Origin: Tetrastigma voinierianum
Lineage: Eukaryota; Streptophyta; Magnoliopsida; Vitales; Vitaceae
Assembly: GCA_016808115.1 (NCBI GenBank)
Contig: JAEQBH010003867.1
Coordinates: 310,001-374,000 of the forward strand
Direction of reading: 5' to 3'
DNA: 64,000 nucleotides
Made by a program: the position numbers and the translations under genes. Positions 11,082 to 20,111 of the stretch are shown here, piece after piece. The notes beneath the pieces were generated by a model that saw nothing but the letters and a program-made list of their open reading frames with translations, made no database searches and was not told the DNA's origin. Numbering within the stretch: position 1 is the first letter of the stretch; each line of letters begins with the position of its first letter.

Positions 11082-12396
11082 TGATTAGTGCTCAAAAAGT
11101 GCTATTTTGAACCCCGCTGCTTATTATGTGTGTTTCAGAGCACTTCAGGTACTAATCGTAATTAACCCAATTGGCACACTAAAGTCCCTGCTATTCTACT
11201 GATAGCATTTTGTGGCTAATTTTGTAGTTTGTGCAAGCTATTTATTTATGCCAAAAAATTTTAGTCGATCCAAGCACGAAGAATTCGAGTTGAACTTAGC
11301 ATTGCAGATCAGAAACCAAAAGGAAAGAAGAGCAGAAAATGCAAGGAAATTGGAGCCTGTAGGAAATTTAGCAGTCAGCAATTTTTTGAACCTACGAAAA
11401 TGCTTCCTCGCATTTCGATTCGCCTCTTTGACTTCGATGACCCACTTTTGGGTATCAGATCATTTCGGGCTCTTCCATGTATTATGGGTATTGAGGGTAT
11501 TTTTGTATTTTTGCTTATTTGAGCACTATATAAGCTCAAATCCAATCTTGTACAAGGGATTATCATTTTCTGCATCAAATAGAGAGAGTCTAGGCGAGAG
11601 TTTTCCCGCTATTTTTATTTTCCTTCATTTTCTCTCCATTTTTTCCACTTTTTCGGTTGCCAAACACTCCTTAAGGATGACAACTCAACGGATGGTTGGC
11701 TAAACCTCCTTTATCCTTGAAGATGAGGGCTACTGGGCTACAGTTATTGAGGTAAAATGTTGGTTCTTTGTTTTTAACGCAAGCATTTATTTCCATTAAT
11801 GTTTCTATCTCTCATTCTAGGTTTAAATCCCTTAGATCTACCTTGATTGAGTAGTATTTTGCAATCTTTAGGCTAGGATATTATTGCAGATTCAACTGAG
11901 ATTCGCTTAGTTGCCATCTATTTGCTATCAGAGGTAGATCACATAGATATGTTTTCACCTGGCGAGGAGCATTAATGTCCAATAAATGCTATTTCAAAAG
12001 GAAAATTATTAGGATTCAATTTTTATAGCTAAATGAAGATCCGATTCGAAATGACTATAGTCATCTCCTAACACTTAGGAAAAGGACCCGAGAACCTCTC
12101 ATTTACTCCAGACCTTTCAACCCCAAAAGAGTTCGACATTTCAAGGAGTCTTTTCATATTTTATTTAGGTTATTTCCTTCAGCTTGCAAACCATTCACCT
12201 CCACCTGCTTTTTTAAACACCCCTAATCCAAAGTGAAATTAATCTGGAGCCAATCGCAAATCATTTACACGAAGAAAACCCATCCTCGTGCTCGACCTCA
12301 GAGCCACTATATCGCAGCAGTCATTCTACTAAGCAGCCGAGGAATTTAGGTTTATAAATTTTGTTGATTCCGGACCACCTACTGGCACACGAATCA
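11082..12396 (+). repeat. TGATTAG element 1, 3' LTR
   Basis: A 1315 bp LTR starting TGATTAGTGCTC and ending ACACGAATCA. It is the same type as 4115-5405, with several small indels between the two, so the insertion is not recent. Confidence 0.87.
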
Positions 12397-12402
12397 AATG
12401 AG

Positions 12403-12946
12403 TGATTAGTGCTCAAAAAGTGCTATTTTGAACCATGTTTATTGCAAGTTTTGAGCACTTTTTGTGTACTAATCAACGCACTAACCCACTGGCAATAATT
12501 CAAGGTCCTCGTTTATTCTACTCGATCGCATTGGTGGCTAATTTGTAGCTTTTGCAACCTATTTATGCCAAAAATGTTGAGTCGATCCAAGCATGAAGAA
12601 TTCGAGTCGAACTCAGCATTGTAGATCATAAGCAAGAAGGAAAGAAGAGTAAAATGCATGAGTCTGGAGCCTACGTGAAATTCTGGCGAAGCCGCGAAAT
12701 TTTCAGAACTCCGCAAAAATGCTTCCTGCATTTTGATTTTAACCCCTTTTGACTTTCGGTTGACCCACTTTTTGCATTTTGCCCTTCATGTATTTTGGGT
12801 ATTGAGGGTATTTTTGTATTTTTGCTTATTTGAGCACTATATAAGCTCAAATAAAATCTTGTACAAGGGATTATCATTTTCTGCATCAAATAGAGAGACA
12901 GTCTAGTCGAGAGTTTTCCCACTGTTTTTCTTTTCCTTCGTTTTCT
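12403..12946 (+). repeat. Third TGATTAG LTR, first ~540 bp
   Basis: It starts TGATTAGTGCTC, runs through the TATA region (near 12835) and breaks off in the pyrimidine-rich leader. It is separated from the previous LTR by only AATGAG: AATG matches the base positions just after an LTR, and the last bases resemble those just before one. This looks like an LTR pair whose internal region was deleted. Confidence 0.75.
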
Positions 12947-13172
12947 CTCCCTTTACTCGTTTCTAATCTATACGTCGAGTCTCGACTAATTCTTCGTGCT
13001 TGATCGACTCAACAATCTTTGCATAAATAGCTTCGCAAAAACCACAAAATTAGCCACAAAATACAATCAAGAATAGTTGCGGACCTTATTGCGCTAATCA
13101 AGTTAATTATGCTTATTAGTACACAAAGTACAGAAAAACCCGCACAAACAGGGTTCAAAATAGCACTAATCA
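12947..13172 (-). repeat. Inverted TGATTAG LTR start
   Basis: On the minus strand this reads TGATTAGTGCTATTTTGAACC onwards for about 225 bp. With 12403-12650 it forms an inverted repeat around a ~300 bp spacer. Its outer end (AGCACTAATCA) abuts Gypsy-A RT at 13173. Confidence 0.78.
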
Positions 13173-13870
13173 GGAGCTTCGGTTCTGTTTACGAAGAAGA
13201 AGGACAAGACCCTTCGACTGTGCATAGATTACAGACAGTTGAACAAGGTTACGATCAAGAATCGGTATCCATTATCGAGGATTGATGACTTGTTTGATCA
13301 ACTGAAAGGGGCGTAAGTCTACTCCAAGATAGACCTTTGCATCGGTTACCATCACTTGAGAGTTAGGGAGACTAATATCCTAAGACAGCGTTTAGGACGC
13401 GGTATGGGCATTTCGAGTTCACAGTGATGCCTTTCAGGTTGACGAATGCTCCAGCGGCATTCATGGATCTTATGCATAGGGTATTCCAACCCTATTTGGA
13501 TCAGTTTGTTGTGTCTTTGTTGACAACATCTTGATCTACTCTTAGTCTGAGGAGGAGCATGAAAATCATTTGAGGATTGTTCTCCAGCACTGTGACCATC
13601 AACATGCTGTTTAGGAAATGTGAATTTCGCTTACCGATAGAAATTTAGTGGGACACATCGTGTCGGATTCGGGGTGTGCGTAGGACTTCAAAAGGTCGAG
13701 GCTTACATGAGTCGAGAGGTCGAAGTCGCCCCAGAGATACGTACTCAAAGACTCAATGTGGTACCAGAGGAGGTTCATTAAGGATTTTTCCAAATTAGCA
13801 GCACCTTATGACAAGATTAACTAAGGTCAGGTTGGAGTGAATGATCAGCGCGGAGAAGCATTCCAGAGCC
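13173..13870 (+). pseudogene. Gypsy-A reverse transcriptase, main part
   Basis: This continues the RT begun at 3905-4114. It opens with 'GASVLFTKKKDKTLRLCIDY' and 'QLNKVTIKNRYPL' (13173-13275), then 'RIDDLFDQLKGA', a stop and 'VYSKIDL'. The palm motif near 13513-13536 reads 'CVFVDNILIYS' where active enzymes have F-[VI]-D-D, so the second catalytic Asp has become Asn. Frame changes follow between 13390 and 13700. It is the RNA-dependent DNA polymerase of the element, now non-functional. Gypsy-B has a parallel copy at 52820-53480 (minus) that keeps FIDD. Confidence 0.87.
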
Positions 13871-14313
13871 GGGAAGGAGGTTTACTTCACCCTATTCTAA
13901 TAGTCTCCGAATTGTGATGTGAGTACACGGTGTCAGGTGGATGCCTCTAGGGACGGACTAGGACGTGTCTTGATGCAGTCTGGGAGGGTAGTAGCTTATG
14001 GTTCCGCATGTCTAAAGAATCATGAGCAAAATTACTCCCACACATGATCCGAGTCATGGCCATAGTCTTTGCCTTAAAGATTTGGTGCCACTACTTGTAT
14101 GGTAAGCATTTTGAGGTATTTTCAGACAACAAGAGTCTGAAGTATATTTTCACACAGCGGGGCCTCAACATGAGGCAACATAGATGGATGGAGTATCTGG
14201 AGGACTATGACTTCACTTTGGATTACCATCCTAGTAAGGCAAATGTAGTGGCTAATGCGCTCAGTCAAAAGTCACGGGGAATACTGGCTAGTGTAGCTTC
14301 CAGGGAGTGGTAA
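13871..14313 (+). pseudogene. Gypsy-A RNase H domain
   Basis: RNase H removes the RNA strand during reverse transcription. Up to 14043 the frame is broken, but the 'YCDAS..GLG..L' region can be traced near 13930-13980. From 14044 it is open: 'FALKIWCHYLYGKHFEVFSD', 'SLKYIFTQRGLNMRQHRWME', 'YDFTLDYHPSKANVVANALS'. The usual Asp of 'ADALS' reads Asn. The minus-strand partner in Gypsy-B is 52174-52740. It ends at a stop just after 'ASREW', where the linker to integrase begins. Confidence 0.87.
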
Positions 14314-14529
14314 ATGCTCGAGATTGTGCGCTTAGGCTGCAAGATAGTGATCGTGTCGCCTGTGAGCACTAGGAGTTTGGTAGTTACTGATCCTACTAAG
14401 GTAGTGATTAAGTCCCAAGGGCAAAACACAAAGATATCGTCCATCAGGGACCGGGTACAGTCAAGTACGGGTAACAAAGGCTGGGCCATCCACACAGATG
14501 GTAGTCTTAGGTAAGGGGACGGGTTGTGG

Positions 14530-15640
14530 TTCCCCAACTAACCGATTTGAGAGAGGAGATCCTCAGGGAGTTCTACTACTCTCGATTTTCTATGCATCTA
14601 GGTGGCACGAAGATGTACCGCCGTGATCTTCGTTGCTTGTATTACTGTAGTGGAATGAAGTGACACGCTAGAGATTTTGTTCGACGGTATATCATGTGTC
14701 GATAGGTAAAGGTTGAGCATCAGAAGCCAGCAGGGCTACTTCAACTATTGGAGGTAGCAGGGCTACGTCACGATGGACTTTGTGACCTACTTGCCACGTA
14801 CACCACAGAGGCATGATGCGGTGTGGGTGATTGCGGACCAACTCACTAAGTCGTCACATTTTCAAGCGGTGCGGATGACCTTCACACTGGAGGAATTCTG
14901 CCGATTGTATATTCGAAAGATTATCCGGCTACATGGAGTACCAGTGTTCATAGTATCGGACAGGGATCCTAAGTTTACGGCACACTTTTGGAAGAGTTTC
15001 CAAAAGGCCATGGGGACACAGTTGACGATGAGCACAGCGTTTCATCCGTACACAGATGGTCAGTCAGAGGGGACCATACAGGTTTTAGAGGACATGCTAC
15101 GAGCATGTGTCCTGGATCTTAAGGGTAGTTGGGAGGAGCACTTGCCCTTAGTGGAATTCGCCTACAACAACATTTATCAGGCGAGTATACAGATGGCACC
15201 CTATGAGGCTTTATATGGGAGGCCATGTCGATCCCCGATCTGTCGACGCAGGTAGGAGAGTTCCATCACTCGGCTCGACTCCACTCAGAGACACCTCCGA
15301 GAAGGTGGGTTTGAGATCGAAGCTGCCTTCTTTCGGCCTCGCAGCCGATAGAAGAGCTACGCCCATTTAATCTGCCGACCTCTAGAGCTCGAGGTGGGCA
15401 TCACGCCTTCTCAAGGCAATCTAAGCAGAGGAGTGGTCAGATTAGACAAGCGAGGGAAGCTAGCACCAAGGTATATTGGGCCCTTCGAGATACTCGAGAG
15501 GGTGGGCACAATTGCGTAATGGTTGGCATTACCGCCGAGTTTGTCAGGTGTCCATGAGGTGTTCTAAGTCTCCATGCTCCGAAAGTATACTTCAGATCCA
15601 ACTCATGTAGTAAATTTGAAAGAGATTGTTGTTGATACAA
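14530..15640 (+). pseudogene. Gypsy-A integrase
   Basis: The zinc-binding region (about 14545-14710) reads 'FYYSRFSMHLGGTKMY', then 'DFVRRYIMCR'. One His and one Cys of the H2C2 set are changed, and stops are present. The core, 14773-15255, is open: 'MDFVTYLPRTPQRHDAVWVI' (first Asp), 'IVSDRDPKFTAHFWKSF' (second Asp) and 'HPYTDGQSEGTIQ' (Glu), so the D,D,E triad is intact. Conserved 'WEEHLPLVEFAYNN' and 'YEALYGRPCRSP' follow. After 15255 the C-terminal segment ('KLAPRYIGPFEILERVG', near 15455-15510) is frameshifted. It was once the enzyme that inserted Gypsy-A cDNA. Confidence 0.9.
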
Positions 15641-15830
15641 ATGGTACCTTCGAGGAGGGACTGGTGCGTATCATGGATAGCTGGGATCAAGTTTTGTGAC
15701 GTAAGACCGTGAGGCTAGTGAAGGTGTTATGGCAACACCGAGGAGTGGAGGAGGCAACATGGGAACGCGAGGACACGATGCGGGCCACTTATCCTTTACT
15801 ATTTGAGGATGAAGGTGCGCTTGTCTAATA
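15641..15830 (+). pseudogene. Gypsy-A C-terminal, chromodomain-like tail
   Basis: 'NGTFEEGLVRIMD', then after one stop 'KTVRLVKVLWQHRGVEEATW' and 'EREDTMRATYPLLFE'. This Trp-Glu segment is the end of plant chromovirus pol and may guide integration to chromatin (family knowledge). Gypsy-B's version is 41875-42087. About 40 bp of 3' UTR follow before the insertion at 15871. Confidence 0.78.
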
Positions 15831-15870
15831 TTGGAAGTCTAATATTGGAACTAGAATAACTATTGCATAT

Positions 15871-16106
15871 TGATAAGACCAAACTATATATACAAATTTC
15901 TGCCACTATTACCAAAGGAATATTATCTAATCCTCGGCAATGACGCCAAAAACTTGTTAGGATCAAACTATATATACAAATTTCTACCACTATTACCAAA
16001 GGAATATTATCTAATCTCCGGCAACGGTGCCAAAAACTTGTTGACCAATTTTCAAAAACGGTTACCAAGGACTAAACTAAAGTCCCTAGCAACAACGCAA
16101 AAAACT
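15871..16106. repeat. Tandem units ending in primer-site-like sequence
   Basis: Three head-to-tail units: 15871-15954 (84 bp), 15955-16038 (84 bp) and 16039-16106 (68 bp). Each ends in a '...GGCAA(C/T)G(A/G)(C/T)GCCAAAAACTTGT'-like stretch, the complement of the Athila/Tat primer site plus the LTR edge. The other LTR has only two units (20112-20187 and 20188-20254). Confidence 0.78.
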
Positions 16107-17648
16107 TGTTGAGACCAAATGATGTATATATGAAAATGTGGCCAAGGGAGTAAATGTGGTCAATACTCAAAAACTGATTAGAAACAAAAGTAAGTATACT
16201 CAAAACCTGAAATGAAAAGTATTACTAGCACTAACCCTTTCCAAGTGCACAGTCATACAAGTAATAAAGTGGACTCCAAACCGATATCGTGATCCACGTA
16301 TCGAGGTTCTCTAATTGAATTTAATCACCCCGATTACAAGGGCTCTTCACTATTTAGGCAATCAAATAGGATGTGGAATAAAATCAATTTAATTGAAATA
16401 AAAACTAATTTAAAACTAATCCTAAAATCTACCAAATAAAAACCTATTTAATTCTAAAAGGTATTAAGAGAGACACTAGGGATGGGGATAATTATTTACA
16501 AAACAATTTGCATTTCCTTGAAAGCACAACATTTGTGAGTTGAATGTTGGATTTGTCCAAGAGCAATGTAGTATAGCTTGATTTCCATACACCGTATATT
16601 TCACTAATTAGAGATCCATGTTCCTTTCAGAGACATGAGTCTAATTAGTTACTTGTAAAATCTGACCCTCTTTAAGATTTGATTGTTTTTCTTTTCCAAT
16701 ACTTCACAACCATTTCTTAGGACTGAAGAATTCTTGCCCCCATAGATAGGATTATGCAAGCCTTCTCCAATCTAATTGGTATCTCGTCCTTTAAATCTAA
16801 TAAAATTTTCTATCTCCTTAATGAGATCATTACTAACACGAGATCAAGATCATTATATCAATTTGAGGTGAGACATCTAAACATTAACTAATACTTCATC
16901 TAATTAATCCTCACACCATGAGTAAATTAGTGATCTATCAAAGTAATCTTTTAGAGTTCATTAGTTCCATAATATTAGTCTAATATACCCCCAAGTTAAT
17001 TTTACTCTAGAATCTCCATCTCTCGTGGTCACCCGTAGGGCCTCCTGAAAATCAAAGCAAAGATATAGCTCTTTTTTAGGTATAAGCTACTAATATTCCA
17101 AACAACTAATTATATAAATAAAGACTAATTATATAAATTCAAATTTCAAACCCACAAAAATAACCGAGAATCCGCAACTCGACCGTTCAACACCAACTTC
17201 ACCCCTAGAGGGTGTTTAATGTTCCATTACTAGATTCCAATCATCACTAATCAAACAAAAAGAAAGAACATGAAGAAAGAAATCAAGTGATAAGGAGTGA
17301 GAGAAAAATCCAGATTTTAGTTTCAATCTTTGTCTAAACAGTAATGAAATCTTAATCTCTATTATACAGAACCGAAATCTCTTCAATAGAAATAAAAATA
17401 TGCTCTAAAACCACTCTAAGATCTATTAAAAATCAAAATCTGCAGAAAAACTAAGAAAAATGGGCAGTTTAGAGAGAGAAACCCCATGAGAGGTGTTGTC
17501 TCGTCTCCCCGTTGCCCTAAAAACCTAAAAAAACGAGTATTTATAGTCCTAGGGTGAAATGGGCTTGAAAACAGTCCAAAACAACAGTTTACGAGGCTTA
17601 ATAAAAAGGCCCATCATTTTTTCTTAAGCTCTATCACAAAAAAATCTA

Positions 17649-17893
17649 GGTTTGTTGCAACAGAGTTTGTTGCTAACTCTGTCGCGACAAAACTTGGGTT
17701 TGTCGCGACAGAGTTTTGTTACTATCTCTGTTGTGACAAAACCTAGATTTGTAGCGACAGAGTTTTGTTGCTAACTCTGTTGCGACAAAACCTGGGTTTG
17801 TCACCGCGATAGAGTTTTGTTGCTAACTCTACCGCGACAAAATCTAGGTTTTTCTCGATAGAGTTTTGTTGCTAACTCTGTTGCGACAAAATC
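17649..17893. repeat. Five tandem ~50 bp units that form CpG-rich hairpins
   Basis: The units share 'GGTTTGTCGCGACAGAGTT' and 'GCTAACTCTGTTGCGACAA'. The two halves are reverse complements, so each unit, and each unit border, can fold. The clearest case has 16 bp perfect arms at 17675-17690 and 17700-17715 with a 9 nt loop. Decayed units occur in the partner LTR at 21775-21955. Confidence 0.82.
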
Positions 17894-18264
17894 TACTCAG
17901 CGACTTGTTTTCTTCTCTGAATTGTTGATGACATAACTTTTTCGTTTTAACTCGGATTTGGGCGTGTGAGGTGTCGTTGGAAATCTCTTTGAATGTAGAA
18001 CGTAACCATGGAGAGTTGAACCATTTGATGCTCCACATGATACATAAAAATTGATCTTCTCAATGACACACTGTGAGACATCCGATTAACTCTCTTTATG
18101 GAAACATTTTGCATATTTTCTTACTAAATCACTTGTTTTCCATCAAAAATCCTGCAAAACCAAATTTAGAGGAAATGTTATGAGTTTTACATGAATATGG
18201 ATATAAAATGCTCAAAATATCTTTTGAAATGAACTCACAACATAGATGAGTTTTACACTCATCA

Positions 18265-18936
18265 AATACACCCAAACTTAAAGTTTTGCTTGTCCTCAAG
18301 CAAAGAAAAGAAAGAAGTTTCTTGTCCTCAAGCAATGGAAGAGAAGAGTTCATTTCACCCTTTTTATTTAACCAAAATTGAGTAATCAAGCTTTCCAAGG
18401 GATATGTGATATGTGTCTCAAGAATTACCCTTACAAGGAATATAGGGAATATGATCAAGATAATTTATTCATTTTAATAGTGAATTAATCTCATAATAGA
18501 CAAATTTATATCATGGTTCTCACTAGTATGTGTGTGTGAGTGCTCTTCCCCTATCCAAACAATTTTAAGCTAGACGAGTTTATGAGAATTGAGATAAGTA
18601 CGCAGATCTCCTAAGATAATTTATTTAGGTCCCATAGGCTTGTTATTCTTATCACTCTCCACTAATGTAGGCACACACAACTCTCAAGATCAAGTAGGTC
18701 TTTATAAGCTTGTAATGTAAGGCTTGGGTAAGAGGTAGTTGAGTAATCATTTTAGGCCAAAACTTACCTAAACATACATATTTTTTTGCATTGATAGCTC
18801 CTACTCCATCCATTTAGCTGGTCGCCTCAAGAAGTCGCCTCCATTTTTGTGAGTCCAACTAGACTCATCGAAAAAGCAATTAGTGCTTTCATTTGACCAA
18901 TCATCCATCTCGACAAAGACTTTCTTTCATAACCAT
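18265..18936 (-). other. Athila/Tat element 1, 3' internal region and polypurine tract
   Basis: On the minus strand the stretch next to the LTR reads 'GAGGACAAGCAAAACTTTAAG', then TTTGGGTG and the LTR. A second 'GAGGACAAG' lies about 50 bp away. The same arrangement occurs at 57585-57649 in element 2. No coding signal was found, and ORF 18129-18458 (minus) crosses the LTR border and is not a gene. Confidence 0.7.
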
Positions 18937-19640
18937 TCAAATTTCAAGTATGATTTCTTCCAAATTTTGAAGGGGGAAAAGAAACTCATAATCCCCTTTA
19001 ATTGTGGCTGGTGGTTCAGCCACAATTTCTTCAAAATAGTCCCCTTTATGTGATGTAGATGCAAACACATTTATGCTTAAGGGGGACTGTTCAAACATGT
19101 GCCCTTTTAATGGAAGTAAACTGCATAATTTTCTACACATTATTCTTTCTTGCATCGTCAGAGGTAATGGTTGGTGAAGATTGAACTTTGCTTTCTCTTC
19201 ACCCACAAGCAAGGTGAGTTCCCCCTTGTTGATGTCAATCCATGCTTGGCTTGAGGAAATAAGTGGTCTTCTTAATATCTTCAAATTTTTTAGATCCCCT
19301 TTAATGCCCTAGCCACAAAATCCATGGGGAAGGTAAATGTGTCAATCTTCACCAAAATGTTTTCAATGGCCATTACTCGACTTCCTTCTTCAAATTTCCA
19401 ATTTATCCACTTCACGGCTCTTTCATCCCTCTAAGGTTGTTTGTAGTTCTTGTTCCAATTTCCAGCTCATTTTCTACCTTCTTTCCACAAATTTCGTGAT
19501 AGGAAATTTCACACACTGGTCAAAGGAGGACACAGATTCATTGGGATTTGGCAAAGTGTTACTAGGAGAGGTCCTAGATAACTTTTCCTTGAATGCTTGG
19601 ACCAAGTGTCCTATTTGAGCTTCGACATTTTCAATATAGC
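18937..19640 (-). pseudogene. Athila/Tat gag end and aspartic-protease remnant
   Basis: On the minus strand, broken frames near 19300-19420 read 'RVMAIENILVKIDTFTFPMD' and 'DFVARALKG', followed (18937-19284) by 'SSQAWIDINKGELTLLVGEE' and 'KAKFNLHQPLPL'. This is the segment that follows the protease site in Athila/Tat polyproteins, where the family usually reads 'LGRPFLATAQAWID'. Further upstream, about 19500-19620, is a weak gag-end pattern 'TLPNPNESV'. The protease would cut the gag-pol precursor. The Asp-containing active site is not seen. Stops and frameshifts separate the pieces, and RT, RNase H and integrase are absent. Confidence 0.7.
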
Positions 19641-20111
19641 ACTAGTGTTGACTTGGAAGGCATCTAAATCTGGAAATTTCTACTTATGAAGATTAATTAT
19701 CTTCTTGTTCTCATCCATGTAGATAAAAATGTGCTCCTTAACAGGAGAAAGTTCTTCTTCCTCTTAAAATGTGGGGGTTTGAACTCCCTTGATAAGGCAA
19801 TACTCCTTGTTCCATGAGTGAGTCATTGTGAATTCTTGGGTCCAAATGATGAATAAGGAAGTCAAGTTTAGCTTCTATGGAGGCAAGTCTATTTTTCTCT
19901 TGAATATTCCTCCATAAGTACCAACAAATAAGAAGAAAAAGAAAGAAAATAAAGTACAAAACACTAAGAGTAAAAAAAATTAGCTAAGAAACAAATCATA
20001 ACCAAAAATGAAAATAACAATTGCCTAAATTAGCAAACACCTCGTTATCTTAAAATAAATAACTTCCAATGAGAAAGTGAATAGCACTAATTTCAATGGT
20101 GCCAAAAAACT
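19641..20111 (-). other. Athila/Tat element 1 leader and primer site
   Basis: AT-rich leader. At 20092-20104 the minus strand reads TGGCACCATTGAA, a decayed form of the TGGCGCCGTTGCC primer site. It lies 7 bases from the 5' LTR edge at 20112. The ORF at 19738-19959 (minus) begins 'MYFIFFLFLLICWYLWRNI', a hydrophobic stretch, and runs into 'EKNRLASIEAKLDFLIHHLD'. It could be a decayed gag piece, but I do not recognise it. Confidence 0.6.

Larger units (their letters stand above)
4115..13172 (+). mobile_element. TGATTAG cluster: pol-less LTR element plus extra LTR pieces
   Basis: A large LTR retrotransposon without pol (LARD-like): LTR 4115-5405, internal region 5406-11081, LTR 11082-12396. 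Directly after it come a second, partial LTR (12403-12946) and an inverted LTR piece (12947-13172). A related complete element lies at 34649-40661. The primer site is of the Athila/Tat type, so such elements probably rely on autonomous relatives for RT and integrase (inference). The cluster interrupts Gypsy-A RT. No TSD is visible, and both outer borders are LTR starts facing opposite ways. Confidence 0.82.
15871..18264 (-). repeat. Athila/Tat element 1, 3' LTR
   Basis: 2394 bp, pairing with 20112-22325. On the minus strand it starts TGATGAGTGTAAAACTCATC. It is AT-rich, with CpG-rich tandem hairpins at 17649-17893 and primer-site-like repeat units at its far end (15871-16106). One extra 84 bp unit makes it longer than its partner. 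The small ORFs in it are not conserved between the LTRs. Confidence 0.82.

Noticed and set aside
11212..11703. ORF of 163 aa in a TGATTAG LTR
   Set aside because: It spans the LTR promoter and leader and is not open in the other LTR copies, so it is chance.
15871..16106. CRISPR-like array
   Set aside because: Three similar units of 84, 84 and 68 bp without distinct spacers, inside a retrotransposon LTR in plant DNA.
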